In this document: positions 10,109 to 20,496 of the stretch, one piece after another
Layout of the letters: each line of letters starts with the position of its first letter
Position numbering within the stretch: the stretch's first letter is position 1
NCBI GenBank assembly: GCA_003249645.1
Contig: QKIH01000090.1
Span: forward strand, 1 to 64,000
Reading direction: 5' to 3'
DNA length: 64,000 bases
Source of the DNA: Desulfobulbaceae bacterium
Lineage (GTDB): Bacteria > Desulfobacterota > Desulfobulbia > Desulfobulbales > Desulfocapsaceae
Notes under the pieces: generated by a model
Seen by the model: only the letters and a program-made list of their open reading frames with translations
The model's database searches: none
What the model was told of the DNA's origin: nothing
Position numbers and translations under genes: made by a program

Positions 10109-11083
10109 TTAGTACTTTCTGGTTGGCAGAATCTCAGCTGCAGTTTCCGCAGGGAACACGTCTTCGTTTGTAACGATACGTTTAGGAAGTTCTTTTCCTG
10201 CAGCAAGTGCTTCAACTGCATCAAAAAGCTGTGGTCCAAGAAGCGGGCTGCACTCTACGGTACAGTTAAGTTTTCCTTCAACCATTGCCTCAAATGCGCC
10301 GCGAACTGCATCGATGGAAACGATGATGATATCTTTGCCCGGCTTCAGACCATACTCTTCGATAGCCTGGATTGCACCGAGTGCCATGTCGTCATTATGG
10401 GCATAAAGAACATCGATGTTCTTGCCTTCAGATTTCAGGAAGGCCTCCATAACTTCTTTTCCCTTGGCTCTGGTGAAGTCACCGCTCTGGCTCTTGATGA
10501 TTTTTACAGGACTGCCTTTAACAACTTCTTCAAAACCGGTTTTACGGTCAATGGCTGGTGCAGACCCTACGGTGCCCTGCAGTTCAACAACATTGATAAC
10601 GTCACTGCTCTTGCCTTCCGCTTTCAGTCTGCCATAATTTTCAAGCAGCCAGTTGCCGGCTCTTCTGCCTTCCTCGACAAAGTCTGAACCCATAAAGGTT
10701 ACCCAGAGAGTATCATCCTGAACATCAACCGCACGGTCGGTCAGAATGACAGGGATATGCGCTCTTTTGGCCTCTTTCAGAACAGGCTCCCAACCGGTTT
10801 CTACCACCGGTGAGAAAGCAATAACATCAACGCCCTGAGAGATGAATGAACGCAAGGCTTTAATCTGGTTTTCCTGCTTTTGTTGAGCATCGGAAAATTT
10901 CAGATCAATGTTCGGTCTGTTTTTAGCTTCTGACGTGATAGAATCGGTGTTGGCCACACGCCAGGCACTTTCTGCGCCAATCTGTGAAAAACCGACAACG
11001 ATCTTGTCTGCTGCCTGGGCTGACGTTACAGCCATTGAACAGACAAGCAGTGCTGATGCAAAAAGACTGGTAAACCTTTTCAT
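10109..11083 (-). CDS. ytfQ: Sugar-binding periplasmic protein, YtfQ type
   Basis: MKRFTSLFASALLVCSMAVTSAQAADKIVVGFSQIGAESAWRVANTDSI; signal peptide; ATG at 11083 preceded by AGGAGG (start refined from ORF track). Confidence 0.87.
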   Translation of the reverse strand: MKRFTSLFASALLVCSMAVTSAQAADKIVVGFSQIGAESAWRVANTDSITSEAKNRPNIDLKFSDAQQKQENQIKALRSFISQGVDVIAFSPVVETGWEPVLKEAKRAHIPVILTDRAVDVQDDTLWVTFMGSDFVEEGRRAGNWLLENYGRLKAEGKSSDVINVVELQGTVGSAPAIDRKTGFEEVVKGSPVKIIKSQSGDFTRAKGKEVMEAFLKSEGKNIDVLYAHNDDMALGAIQAIEEYGLKPGKDIIIVSIDAVRGAFEAMVEGKLNCTVECSPLLGPQLFDAVEALAAGKELPKRIVTNEDVFPAETAAEILPTRKY

Positions 11084-11232
11084 GTTTTCCTCCCTAAAGT
11101 TTTTGTTGTTTAGCCCCTGCAGCACCTGTTTTTGGGTACTGCATTTTCAATAAGAGAACAGTTCCCACTCCGTTCTCCCGTTAGAATCTCACCAGTGAGA
11201 TTTATGACTCCCTTTTTATAATTTTCAGTAAA

Positions 11233-11934
11233 TCACTGTCCGTAATAGGCATCTTTGCCGTGTTTTCTCTGATAATGCTTATCAATGAGAGCAGCTTTCA
11301 ACGGTTTGGCCTGACTGCTGACCTGTTCTGTAAACAGGGCCATTTTGGCCAGTTCTTCCAGTACCGCACTGTTATACAGTGACTTTTCGGCAGTTTTTCC
11401 CCAGGTAAACGGCCCATGACATGCAACCAGCACCATTTCCACTTCTGCATAAGAAAGTTTGCTGTCCTGAAAACATTGAACAATCTGGTAACCGGTAGAG
11501 GTTTCGTAATTTTCCCTGATCAGCTCATCGGACATTACCGCCGTACAGGGTACCGCTTCCGTCAGGTGGTCTGCATGGGTCGTTCCGTAAACCGGGATGG
11601 ATCTTCCTGCCTGCGCCCAGGCAACTGCATACGGGGAATGGGTATGGGTTATCCCTCCCAGTCCTTTGAATTCCTTGTATAATACCGAATGCGTCTTGGT
11701 GTCTGAAGAAGGATTAAGTGTTCCTTCAACGATGGTATTCTCAAGATCAACCACAACCATGCTGTCAACCGTCAGCCTCTCATAAGGGACTCCAGACGGT
11801 TTAATGGCAAAAACGGCAAGCTCAGGATCATAGGCACTGACATTGCCGAAGGTATAAATGGCAAGATTCTTTTGAGGAATCTGCATGTTGGCTTCATATG
11901 CCTCTTGCTTTATACGATCATAGCGGGATTTCAT
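11233..11934 (-). CDS. araD: L-ribulose-5-phosphate 4-epimerase
   Basis: Class II aldolase/AraD family; THTHSPYAVAWAQAGRSIPVYGTTHADH, VACHGPFTWG. Confidence 0.93.
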   Translation of the reverse strand: MKSRYDRIKQEAYEANMQIPQKNLAIYTFGNVSAYDPELAVFAIKPSGVPYERLTVDSMVVVDLENTIVEGTLNPSSDTKTHSVLYKEFKGLGGITHTHSPYAVAWAQAGRSIPVYGTTHADHLTEAVPCTAVMSDELIRENYETSTGYQIVQCFQDSKLSYAEVEMVLVACHGPFTWGKTAEKSLYNSAVLEELAKMALFTEQVSSQAKPLKAALIDKHYQRKHGKDAYYGQ

Positions 11935-11937
11935 CCT

Positions 11938-13623
11938 TTACCTCCTGGTCATTTCATTTTCGACAAAACTGCCCAGTTTCTGGTAATCGCTGTAGAGTTT
12001 CTTATACACTTCGACATTGGCAGGATCTGGAACATATTCAGACTCAAACCCTGTGCCCATTATCTTCTGTGCATGGTCAAGATCCGGATAAATGCCTCCT
12101 GCGCAGGCAGCAAACATGGCCGCACCGAGGGCAACCGTCTGCTCTGCACGGGCGACTTTGATTTTCATGTTCAGCACATCGGCACAGGTCTGCATGGCAA
12201 AAGATGACTTCTTCGCCACGCCGCCAATGGCAATAACCTCTTTAATGGGCACACCTTCGGCCAGGAATCGCTCGACAATCGCCTTGGTGCCGTAAGCAGT
12301 CGCCTCTACCAGTGCCCGGAAGATTTTCGGGGCATCACTGCCAAGGTTCAATCCGATCAGCGCCCCTTTAAGGGCCTGATCCGCATCAGGGGTTCTCCGA
12401 CCATTGAGCCAGTCGAGAGCAACAATCGAACTTTCAGTCGGCGGAACCATAACGGCCTGTTTAGAGAGTTCAGGGATGATCTTTGACTCCACCTTTTCAA
12501 GCAGGGCAAGGAGCTGAGGATCATTGCCGCCCTCTTCCCTGACCATTGCAAACGGCCAGAGCAGCATTTTTTTGAACCAGGCGTAGAGATCGCCAAAGGC
12601 GGATTGACCGGCTTCAAGACCGATCATATCGGGGATCACCGAACCGTCCACCTGACCGCAGATACCTCTAACCAGGGTGTCGCCAATCTCAGAAGGCGGA
12701 GCTATAAGCATATCGCAGGTTGAAGTGCCGATGACCTTAACCAGGGCGTACGGCTCAATCTGGCCGCCGACCGCGCCCATATGCGCATCAAAGGCACCGA
12801 CGCCTACAATAACATTCTCTTTCAAGCCTGTTTTTTCTGCCCACTCAGGGCACAAAGTACCGGCTGCCTTATCTGCTGTGTAGGTATCCCGGTAAAGTCG
12901 TTTCCGGAGCCCTGAGAGGAGTGAGTCCAGGGACTCCAGAAACGCTTCGCTGGGTAATCCGTCCCAACTTTCATGCCACATTGCCTTATGACCGGCCGAA
13001 CAGCGACCCCGTTTTATCTGCTGCGGATCGGTAACGCCGGTGAGTACTGCAGGTATCCAGTCACAGTGTTCTATCCAGCTATGAGCATATTCCCGTACTT
13101 TTTCATCAACCCGCAGAGTGCGGAGAATCTTCGCCCAGAACCACTCTGAAGAGTAGATTCCGCCGGAATATTTGGTAAAGTCCTCACCGCCCCATGTTCT
13201 GGCATGAGTGTTTATCTCCTCGGCCTCTTTCACGGCGGTGTGATCCTTCCAGAGAATGAACATGCCGTTCGGATTCTCCATGAAATCATCACGCTGAGCA
13301 AGCACCTTGCAATTTTCATCAATGGCCACCGGAGTCGATCCTGTGGTATCTACACTGATGGCAACAACCGCCTCTGCCGAACCGGCAGGTGCTTTTGCCA
13401 GGGTATTTTTAATGGTGGTCTCGAGGCCCTCAAGATGGTCAAGCGGATGCTGGCGAAACTGGTTAGCAGCCGGGTCACAATATTTCCCTTCCGCCCATCG
13501 CGGGTAATAAAAAACGTCAGAGGCAACCTCAGCGCCTGATGCCGTATCGACCAGCACAGCGCGGACAGAATCGGTTCCGTAGTCGATACCGATTACATAT
13601 TTTTTCTCTTGCGCAGATGTCAT
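11938..13623 (-). CDS. araB: Ribulokinase
   Basis: FGGY kinase, YVIGIDYGTDSVRAVLVD, VIGTSTCDM, IAIGGVAKKS; start refined to MTSAQEKK. Confidence 0.93.
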   Translation of the reverse strand: MTSAQEKKYVIGIDYGTDSVRAVLVDTASGAEVASDVFYYPRWAEGKYCDPAANQFRQHPLDHLEGLETTIKNTLAKAPAGSAEAVVAISVDTTGSTPVAIDENCKVLAQRDDFMENPNGMFILWKDHTAVKEAEEINTHARTWGGEDFTKYSGGIYSSEWFWAKILRTLRVDEKVREYAHSWIEHCDWIPAVLTGVTDPQQIKRGRCSAGHKAMWHESWDGLPSEAFLESLDSLLSGLRKRLYRDTYTADKAAGTLCPEWAEKTGLKENVIVGVGAFDAHMGAVGGQIEPYALVKVIGTSTCDMLIAPPSEIGDTLVRGICGQVDGSVIPDMIGLEAGQSAFGDLYAWFKKMLLWPFAMVREEGGNDPQLLALLEKVESKIIPELSKQAVMVPPTESSIVALDWLNGRRTPDADQALKGALIGLNLGSDAPKIFRALVEATAYGTKAIVERFLAEGVPIKEVIAIGGVAKKSSFAMQTCADVLNMKIKVARAEQTVALGAAMFAACAGGIYPDLDHAQKIMGTGFESEYVPDPANVEVYKKLYSDYQKLGSFVENEMTRR

Positions 13624-13636
13624 TGTTATTCCCGTA

Positions 13637-14797
13637 TTAATTTTTTGATTTGTTATACACGTCAAAAAATACCGCAGTGAGCAAAACCAGACCTTTAATC
13701 GCCTGCTGCCAGTCAATGCCGATACCCAGGATGGACATGCCGTTGTTCATGACACCCATGACCAGGGCACCGACCAGAGCGCCGATAACCGTTCCGATTC
13801 CACCGGTTGCTGAAGCACCACCGATGAAACAGGCGGCAATAACATCAAGCTCAAAAGCTGTTCCCGCCTTCGGAGTGGCAACATTTAATCGTGCCGCAAA
13901 GACAAGACCGGCAAGAGCTGAGAGCAGACCAAGGTTTGCAAAGGTGAGCAGCACCATTCTTCTTGTTTTTACACCGGAGAGTTTGGCTGCTTTCTCATTG
14001 CCGCCAAGGGCATAAATGCGTCTACCGGTAACGGTTCTTGTGGTCATGAAGGTGTAGGCTACGGTCAGGATAAAGAGAACGACCAATACATTCGGAAATC
14101 CTTTGTACGAAGCCAGCAGATAGGTAAAGTAGAGTGCCGCTGCAGTGATAAAGACGTTTTTGGCAAAAAAGACCCAGATCGGATTCACTTCAAAACCGTA
14201 TCGCACCCTGGCCTGCCGTTTTCTGAAATCGAGAAAGATAATGACTGCCAGGAAAATAACCGTAAGCACAATGGAAGTAATATGCAGATCCTTTCCGTTA
14301 AAGACATCCGGAATGAAACCGGAACTGATGCGCTGGAAGCTGGTAGGGAAAGGACCGATTGAAGCTCCCTGAAGAAGAACAAGGGTCAGGCCGCGAAATA
14401 CCAGCATGCCTGCAAGAGTAACGATAAAGGCCGGAATTTTCACATAGGCCACCCAGAATCCCTGCCAGGCGCCGATCGCAAAACCGAGCAGCAGACAGGT
14501 GATGATGGTGACCATGAAATTGATATGATAATTGACCATCATGACCGCTGCAGTGGCCCCGATAAAGGCAACTATGGATCCGACGGAAAGATCGATATGG
14601 CCCGCCACGATGACCAGGAGCATGCCGATTGCCATGATCAGAATATAACTGTTCTGCAGAATGAGATTTGTGATATTCAGGGGCTTGAGCAATATACCAT
14701 CGGTGAGCACCTGGAACAGGAGCATGATTGCCACAAGCGCAATCAGCATGCTGTTCTGACGAATATTCTGTTTAAAAAGCTGAAGTAAGCTAGGCAT
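13637..14797 (-). CDS. Sugar ABC transporter permease, XylH/GguB-like
   Basis: BPD_transp_2 permease; VAGHIDLSVGSIVAFIGA; ELDVIAACFIGGASATGGIGTVIGALVGALVMGVMNNGMS; start refined to MPSLLQ. Confidence 0.88.
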   Translation of the reverse strand: MPSLLQLFKQNIRQNSMLIALVAIMLLFQVLTDGILLKPLNITNLILQNSYILIMAIGMLLVIVAGHIDLSVGSIVAFIGATAAVMMVNYHINFMVTIITCLLLGFAIGAWQGFWVAYVKIPAFIVTLAGMLVFRGLTLVLLQGASIGPFPTSFQRISSGFIPDVFNGKDLHITSIVLTVIFLAVIIFLDFRKRQARVRYGFEVNPIWVFFAKNVFITAAALYFTYLLASYKGFPNVLVVLFILTVAYTFMTTRTVTGRRIYALGGNEKAAKLSGVKTRRMVLLTFANLGLLSALAGLVFAARLNVATPKAGTAFELDVIAACFIGGASATGGIGTVIGALVGALVMGVMNNGMSILGIGIDWQQAIKGLVLLTAVFFDVYNKSKN

Positions 14798-14799
14798 TG

Positions 14800-16332
14800 T
14801 TATTCCCCGTTCTGCTGCATAATGCATTTCATGATCTTTTCCTGACTCGCATCTTTGCGAAGCATTTCACCGACGATCCGCCCTTCATTCATGACGTAAA
14901 TGCGGTCACACACCCCGAGAATCTCGGGCAATTCGGAGGAAACCAGGATAATGCTCTTGCCGGCGGCGGCAAGCTCATTGATGATCGTATAAATTTCGTA
15001 CTTTGCTCCGACGTCGATACCCCTGGTGGGTTCATCGAGAATCAGGATATCAGGGTTGGCAAACAGCCATTTGCTGAGCACAACCTTCTGCTGATTACCG
15101 CCGGAGAGATTAAGCGTTTTCTGTAGTATACTTGAGCATTTGATATTGAATTTTTCTTTATAATCACGAGAATGAAGGATCTCCTGATTCTGATCAACAA
15201 CATTGGCCGATGAAACCCGCTCAAGATTGGCCAGAGTGATATTGTCTTTTATATCCTGATCAAGGATAAGCCCGTAAGTTTTGCGATCCTCGGTAACGTA
15301 GGCAAGACCGTTGGCGATAGCTTTATTTACCGAATTGATGTTGACCGGTTTGCCGTCCTTGATTACCTCGCCGTGAATATCGATACCGTAGCTGTGACCG
15401 AAGAGACTCATTGCAAGCTCTGTCCTGCCTGAGCCCATCAGCCCGGAAATCCCCAGAACTTCACCTTTATTGAGGGTGAATGATACATTATCGACAACCT
15501 TGCGCTGCGGATGAAGCGGATGATGAACCGTCCAGTTGCGGACATCAAGCACTTTCTCGCCAATCTGGCTGTGTCGTTCAGGGTAGCGATGAGTAAGATC
15601 ACGCCCGACCATGCCGAAAATGATATGATCTTCACTTATTTTCTGCGTCGTGCAATCGAGAGTTTCAATGGTTGCACCATCCCTTAAGATGGTAATGGAG
15701 TCTGCTATTTTCTCCACCTCATTGAGTTTATGAGAGATGAGGATGGAGGATATCCCCTGATTCTTGAACTGTACCAGAAGATCGAGCAGTTTATTGCTGT
15801 CTGTTTCATTCAGCGTTGCCGTCGGTTCATCCAGAATCAACAGCTTCACCTCTTTCGAGAGGGCTTTGGCAATTTCAACCAGCTGCTGTTTTCCGACACC
15901 GATATTGGTAATCAGTGTGTCAGGTGACTCGTTGAGGCCGACCAGCTTCAGCAGCTCTAAAGCCTTGACCTGTGTTTTATCCCAGTTTATTACGCCGCCT
16001 CTATGCTGCTCGTTGCCAAGAAAGATATTTTCAGCAATGGAGAGAAAAGGTATCAGCGCCAGTTCCTGATGAATAATTACAATCCCCAGATGTTCACTGT
16101 CGGAAATCTGCTTGAATTGACATTTATGATCCTGAAAGAAAATATCACCTTCATAATCTCCGGCAGGATAAATACCGCTCAACACCTTCATCAGTGTTGA
16201 CTTACCTGCCCCGTTTTCCCCGACCAGCGCGTGAATTTCACCCTCTTTTACAGTGAGATTCACATTATCAAGCGCCTTCACACCGGGAAAGGTCTTGGTG
16301 ATGTTCCGCATTTCGAGAATTGCTTTAGACAT
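14800..16332 (-). CDS. Sugar ABC transporter ATP-binding protein, XylG/GguA-like
   Basis: Two ABC cassettes, [67 protein letters not shown]. Confidence 0.9.
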   Translation of the reverse strand: MSKAILEMRNITKTFPGVKALDNVNLTVKEGEIHALVGENGAGKSTLMKVLSGIYPAGDYEGDIFFQDHKCQFKQISDSEHLGIVIIHQELALIPFLSIAENIFLGNEQHRGGVINWDKTQVKALELLKLVGLNESPDTLITNIGVGKQQLVEIAKALSKEVKLLILDEPTATLNETDSNKLLDLLVQFKNQGISSILISHKLNEVEKIADSITILRDGATIETLDCTTQKISEDHIIFGMVGRDLTHRYPERHSQIGEKVLDVRNWTVHHPLHPQRKVVDNVSFTLNKGEVLGISGLMGSGRTELAMSLFGHSYGIDIHGEVIKDGKPVNINSVNKAIANGLAYVTEDRKTYGLILDQDIKDNITLANLERVSSANVVDQNQEILHSRDYKEKFNIKCSSILQKTLNLSGGNQQKVVLSKWLFANPDILILDEPTRGIDVGAKYEIYTIINELAAAGKSIILVSSELPEILGVCDRIYVMNEGRIVGEMLRKDASQEKIMKCIMQQNGE

Positions 16333-16353
16333 GACAACCCCGTTTCAAAATAG

Positions 16354-16383
16354 AGGGATACGGCTTTTAGCAGCCGTATCCCT
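16354..16383 (-). terminator. Hairpin attenuator between binding-protein gene and ATPase gene
   Basis: AGGGATACGGC-N8-GCCGTATCCCT perfect 11-bp inverted repeat; weak U-tract on minus strand. Confidence 0.6.
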
Positions 16384-16396
16384 TGTGTTTCTTCTG

Positions 16397-17464
16397 TTAC
16401 TGAACGATCTGATCCTTGGTGTAGTATCCACTGTCTACGAGAATGGCTTCCCAATTGCTCTTGTCCACATTTTTAGGAACAAGAAGATAGGAAGGAACTA
16501 CTTTGAATCCGTTGTCATAGGTCTTGGTATCGTTGATTGGAGGCTGCTCGCCTTTTAACAGGGCATCCGCCATTTTAGCTGCAATCTGAGCAAGTTCACG
16601 GGTGTCTTTGAAGACCGTCTGGGTTTGCTCACCGGCAATAATTGACTTGATGGAAGGAATCTCTGCATCCTGTCCGGTTACAACCGGCATCGCCAGATCT
16701 GCAGTACCGTATCCAACACCTTTGAGAGAGGAGAGAATACCGATTGAAAGACCATCATAAGGAGAAAGAACAGCGTCAACTCTTTCAGTTGAATAGAAAG
16801 CACTCAGCAGGTTGTCCATTCTGGCCTGGGCAACAGCACCGTCCCAACGAAGAGTGGATACTTTGTCCATGCCGGTTTGTCCTGAACGGATAACAAGCTT
16901 GCCGCCGTCGATATACGGCTGCAGGATAGACATTGCGCCATTGTAGAAGAAATAGGCATTATTGTCGTCTGGGGAACCGCCGAAGAGTTCGATATTAAAA
17001 GGACCTTTTCCCTCTTTCAGTCCAAGAGCCTTCTCGATATAACTGGCCTGAAGAACACCAACCTGGAAGTTGTCGAAGGTGGCATACAGATCAACATTCG
17101 GAGACTGTTTGATCAAACGATCGTAAGCAATTACCGGAATTTTCATATCCGCTGCCTGCTGCAGTACGTTTGACAGAGTAGTGCCGTCAATGGAGGCAAT
17201 GACCAGCAGGTCTACCCCTTTCAGGATCATATTCTCAATCTGGGAAAGCTGATTTTCAATAACATCTTCAGCATACTGAAGATCGGTTTCGTATCCCAGA
17301 TCTTCAAGGGATTTTACCATGTTGTTACCGTCATCAATCCAGCGCTGGGATGACTTGGTGGGCATGGCGATACCGACCTTTTTTGCTGCCTGAGCAGTAG
17401 TCAGCATGAGAGATGCCACCATTACTGCTGCCAATAAAACCGTAAACCTTCTGAATTTCATCAC
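16397..17464 (-). CDS. Sugar-binding periplasmic protein, ChvE/XylF-like
   Basis: Signal peptide, [53 protein letters not shown]. Confidence 0.88.
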   Translation of the reverse strand: MMKFRRFTVLLAAVMVASLMLTTAQAAKKVGIAMPTKSSQRWIDDGNNMVKSLEDLGYETDLQYAEDVIENQLSQIENMILKGVDLLVIASIDGTTLSNVLQQAADMKIPVIAYDRLIKQSPNVDLYATFDNFQVGVLQASYIEKALGLKEGKGPFNIELFGGSPDDNNAYFFYNGAMSILQPYIDGGKLVIRSGQTGMDKVSTLRWDGAVAQARMDNLLSAFYSTERVDAVLSPYDGLSIGILSSLKGVGYGTADLAMPVVTGQDAEIPSIKSIIAGEQTQTVFKDTRELAQIAAKMADALLKGEQPPINDTKTYDNGFKVVPSYLLVPKNVDKSNWEAILVDSGYYTKDQIVQ

Positions 17465-17529
17465 AAACTCCTCTTTTGTAGATGTTTTGGTTGGACAATG
17501 ATATCCGGCGGTTCAGCCGGCCGGTATCA

Positions 17530-19026
17530 TCACAACAACGAATAGAACAGATGGTTGTAGCGGAGCTTCTCTTTGAAACTCGCCACATCCGTGTTCTTAT
17601 CAATTACACAGCATTCAATACCGGCAATCTCGCAGTAATCCTGGAGATGCTCTGTGGTGACAGCCTGGCTGAAAACAGTATGGTGGGCGCCGCCGCCGTA
17701 AATCCATGAGGCGGCTGATACTTTCAGATTCGGCCGTGGAATCCAGAGTGCCTGGGCAACAGGCAGATTTGGGAGTCTCTTTTCAGGCACAACGCCATCA
17801 ACCTCATTGATCAGCATTCTGTATCTCTTGCCTAAATCGACAACTGTGGCATTGAGTGCCGCCCCCGCAGCCGCATCAAAAACCAGACGAACCGGATCCG
17901 CTTTACCACCAATGCCGAGAGGATGAATCTCAAGCTTCGGCGTCTGGGTGGAAATTGACGGACAAACTTCCAGCATATGGGCCCCAAGCACCATATCTGT
18001 TCCGTTTTCCGGTAAATGGTAGGTGTAATCTTCCATAAAGGATGTCCCGCCCTTCATGCCGCCGGACATAATTTTCATTGCTCTCACCAGGGCCGCCGTT
18101 TTCCAGTCTCCCTCGGCGCCAAAACCGTAACCGTCGTTCATCAGCCTCTGGCAGGCAAGGCCGGGAAGCTGAGTAAGACCGTTGAGATCTTCAAAGGTGG
18201 TAGTGAAGGCTGTAAATCCGCCGTCTTCGAGAAAAGTCCGCATTCCAAGTTCAATCCTGGCTGCTTCCCTGATCTGTGAGTACTCGCGGGTTTCCTTTAA
18301 ATGACCGGCAACCTTGTACTCATCCATATAGCGGCTGACCAGACTATCGACATCGCCGTCTGACATTTCGTTGACGACTTTGACAAGATCCCCAACCCCG
18401 TAACCATACACCGAGTAACCGAAAGTAATCTGGGCAGATACTTTATTTCCCTCGGTAACAGCCACATCGCGCATGTTGTCACCAAAGCGGGCAACTTTGG
18501 TGGTCTGCATCTCGTTGTGGGTCAGGGCGGCACGGCACCAGACATCAACCTGTCTCAATACTTCCGCATCCTGCCAGTGACCGACAACCACCTTCCTGCG
18601 CAGTTCAAGCCGGGTACCGATAAAGCCGAATTCCCTGTCACCATGAGCCGCCTGGTTGAGATTCATGAAATCCATGTCTATAGCATCCCACGGGATTTCA
18701 CGGTTAAACTGGGTATGGAGATGAAGAAACGGTTTCGTCAGAGTCTGCAGCCCGCCTATCCACATCTTGGCAGGTGAAAAAGTATGCATCCAGCAGATCA
18801 AACCGATGCAGTTTTCAGCATTGTTCGCCTCTCTGCAGATCTGAAGAATTTCAGACGGAGTTTTAACCACAGCTTTAAAAACAACCCGAACCGAGATGGC
18901 AGGAGAATTATCGAGCGATTGTGCAATCTGCTGACTGTTTGCCGCGACCTGTTCAAGGGTTTTCGGGCCGTAGAGATGCTGGGAACCTGTTACCAACCAC
19001 ACTTCATGAATTTTGTCTGAGTACAT
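17530..19026 (-). CDS. araA: L-arabinose isomerase
   Basis: [52 protein letters not shown]; 498 aa. Confidence 0.96.
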   Translation of the reverse strand: MYSDKIHEVWLVTGSQHLYGPKTLEQVAANSQQIAQSLDNSPAISVRVVFKAVVKTPSEILQICREANNAENCIGLICWMHTFSPAKMWIGGLQTLTKPFLHLHTQFNREIPWDAIDMDFMNLNQAAHGDREFGFIGTRLELRRKVVVGHWQDAEVLRQVDVWCRAALTHNEMQTTKVARFGDNMRDVAVTEGNKVSAQITFGYSVYGYGVGDLVKVVNEMSDGDVDSLVSRYMDEYKVAGHLKETREYSQIREAARIELGMRTFLEDGGFTAFTTTFEDLNGLTQLPGLACQRLMNDGYGFGAEGDWKTAALVRAMKIMSGGMKGGTSFMEDYTYHLPENGTDMVLGAHMLEVCPSISTQTPKLEIHPLGIGGKADPVRLVFDAAAGAALNATVVDLGKRYRMLINEVDGVVPEKRLPNLPVAQALWIPRPNLKVSAASWIYGGGAHHTVFSQAVTTEHLQDYCEIAGIECCVIDKNTDVASFKEKLRYNHLFYSLL

Positions 19027-19148
19027 ATCATTCCTCTTGGAAAGGGTGGCTATTGTATGAGCGAATCGAGCAGCCCTGCGGACTCCCTGCCGTAACAGCT
19101 ATTCAAAATCGGTTATGCCGCGATTAAGAATGCTCATTCGTCGCTAAT

Positions 19149-19172
19149 GTTATCGTTAACGTTATCGTTAAC
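19149..19172. promoter_or_regulatory. Tandem LacI-family-like operators upstream of araA
   Basis: GTTATCGTTAAC repeated exactly twice head-to-tail; each is one mismatch from palindrome GTTAACGTTAAC. Confidence 0.7.
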
Positions 19173-19226
19173 ACCGATTTACTTAATGGGTAACTTTTTG
19201 TCAAATATAATTTTACATATGTGTTA

Positions 19227-19240
19227 TTATAGCGCTATAA
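19227..19240. promoter_or_regulatory. Palindrome in araA/LacI divergent region
   Basis: TTATAGCGCTATAA perfect 14-bp palindrome. Confidence 0.4.
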
Positions 19241-19346
19241 CTTATATTTAGATAGATTTTTATTCATTATTTTTCAGGATATCTATTTCATAAAAATATG
19301 TATAACAAAGAAATGAGTAATTATTTTGAACATTTGTACGATATTT

Positions 19347-19360
19347 CGTTAACGTTAACG
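19347..19360. promoter_or_regulatory. LacI-family-like operator near the regulator gene
   Basis: CGTTAACGTTAACG perfect palindrome. Confidence 0.7.
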
Positions 19361-19451
19361 TTTCATTAAATAACAGCAAGCCAATTCTATTTTTCTTTTT
19401 TATGGTGATATGTTATAAGCAACTAATTTTATTTTTCCTTTTAATGAAAAG

Positions 19452-20480
19452 ATGAATTCCTCACAACAATCAAAAGTTACCATTAAAGATGTAGCACGGG
19501 CCTGTAGTGTTTCTACCCAGACGATTTCCCGTGTCATCAATGACAAAAGCGACGTTTCTCCCGCAACCCGGGAAAAGGTGCTCGCAGTCATTGAACAGAT
19601 GGGATATCAACCCAACGCACTTGCTAAAAGCATGCGTCAGGGCAGCAGAACCATTGGTGTTATTGTAACTGGGCTGAAGTACAAGGGCATTTCTACAACC
19701 TTGAACGGCATTGCCCAGGCTGCACAGCGCAAAGGCTATTCGGTTATTGTGAAGGCTCTCGAATCGTTTGATTCAACCGGGATGAGACCGCTGATCCAGT
19801 CATTAATCTCACATCAGGTAAATGGAATTCTCTATGCGGCTCCGGAAGTTGGTGACAACTGGGCCTTTATCCAGAAGCGGTTCACCAGCCATAAACTGCC
19901 CATGGTGTTTCTGAAAGGCAACCCCAGCTCAGCGCCAATCACCGTCTCGATCGATAACTATAACGGTGCCTATCTCATCACCAGACACATGATCGACAGA
20001 GGATACAGGCGAATTGGTCACGTTTCCGGTCCGCTCTCCTGGTGGGAATCACGAGAAAGGGTGCGAGGCTGGCGCCAGGCTCTGGTCGATGCAGGACTGG
20101 AGATTCCGGAACAGGCCCTGCTTGAGGGTGACTGGTCATCAGAAAGGGGTGAAGAAGCTTGCTCTATCCTGCTGAAAACGTATAAAGGGATCGATGCGGT
20201 TTTTGCCGCAAATGATCAGACCGCGCTCGGAGTGCTTTCTCATGCCTGGAAATGCGGCATCTCGGTACCGCAACAGCTTGCTGTTGGAGGATACGACGAT
20301 ATTTCTGAAGCCGCCTATTTTTCACCTCCGTTGACAACCGTTCGTCAGGACTTTTACCGCCTGGGAGAAGTGGGTGTTAACAAACTCCTCTCGGCAGCAG
20401 ACAGTAAAACAGCCGACCCGATAGTGGAAGACAACACTATAATTCTCAAACCTGAACTGATTATTCGTTCTTCAACCTGA
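19452..20480 (+). CDS. LacI-family transcriptional regulator (probable arabinose regulator)
   Basis: HTH VTIKDVARACSVSTQTISRVINDKSDVSPATREKVLAVIEQMGYQPNALAKSM; periplasmic-binding-like effector domain; divergent from araA. Confidence 0.92.
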   Translation: MNSSQQSKVTIKDVARACSVSTQTISRVINDKSDVSPATREKVLAVIEQMGYQPNALAKSMRQGSRTIGVIVTGLKYKGISTTLNGIAQAAQRKGYSVIVKALESFDSTGMRPLIQSLISHQVNGILYAAPEVGDNWAFIQKRFTSHKLPMVFLKGNPSSAPITVSIDNYNGAYLITRHMIDRGYRRIGHVSGPLSWWESRERVRGWRQALVDAGLEIPEQALLEGDWSSERGEEACSILLKTYKGIDAVFAANDQTALGVLSHAWKCGISVPQQLAVGGYDDISEAAYFSPPLTTVRQDFYRLGEVGVNKLLSAADSKTADPIVEDNTIILKPELIIRSST

Positions 20481-20496
20481 GAAAGACCGGCGTCTG

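Noticed and set aside
9752-10687. 311-aa plus-strand ORF
   Set aside because: Fully antisense to ytfR/ytfQ, whose proteins are clearly homologous to known families; low-complexity composition typical of shadow ORFs.
11185-11202. AATCTCAC-ca-GTGAGATT palindrome downstream of araD
   Set aside because: Could be an operator or 3' hairpin, but has no U-tract or second copy; too weak for a separate claim.
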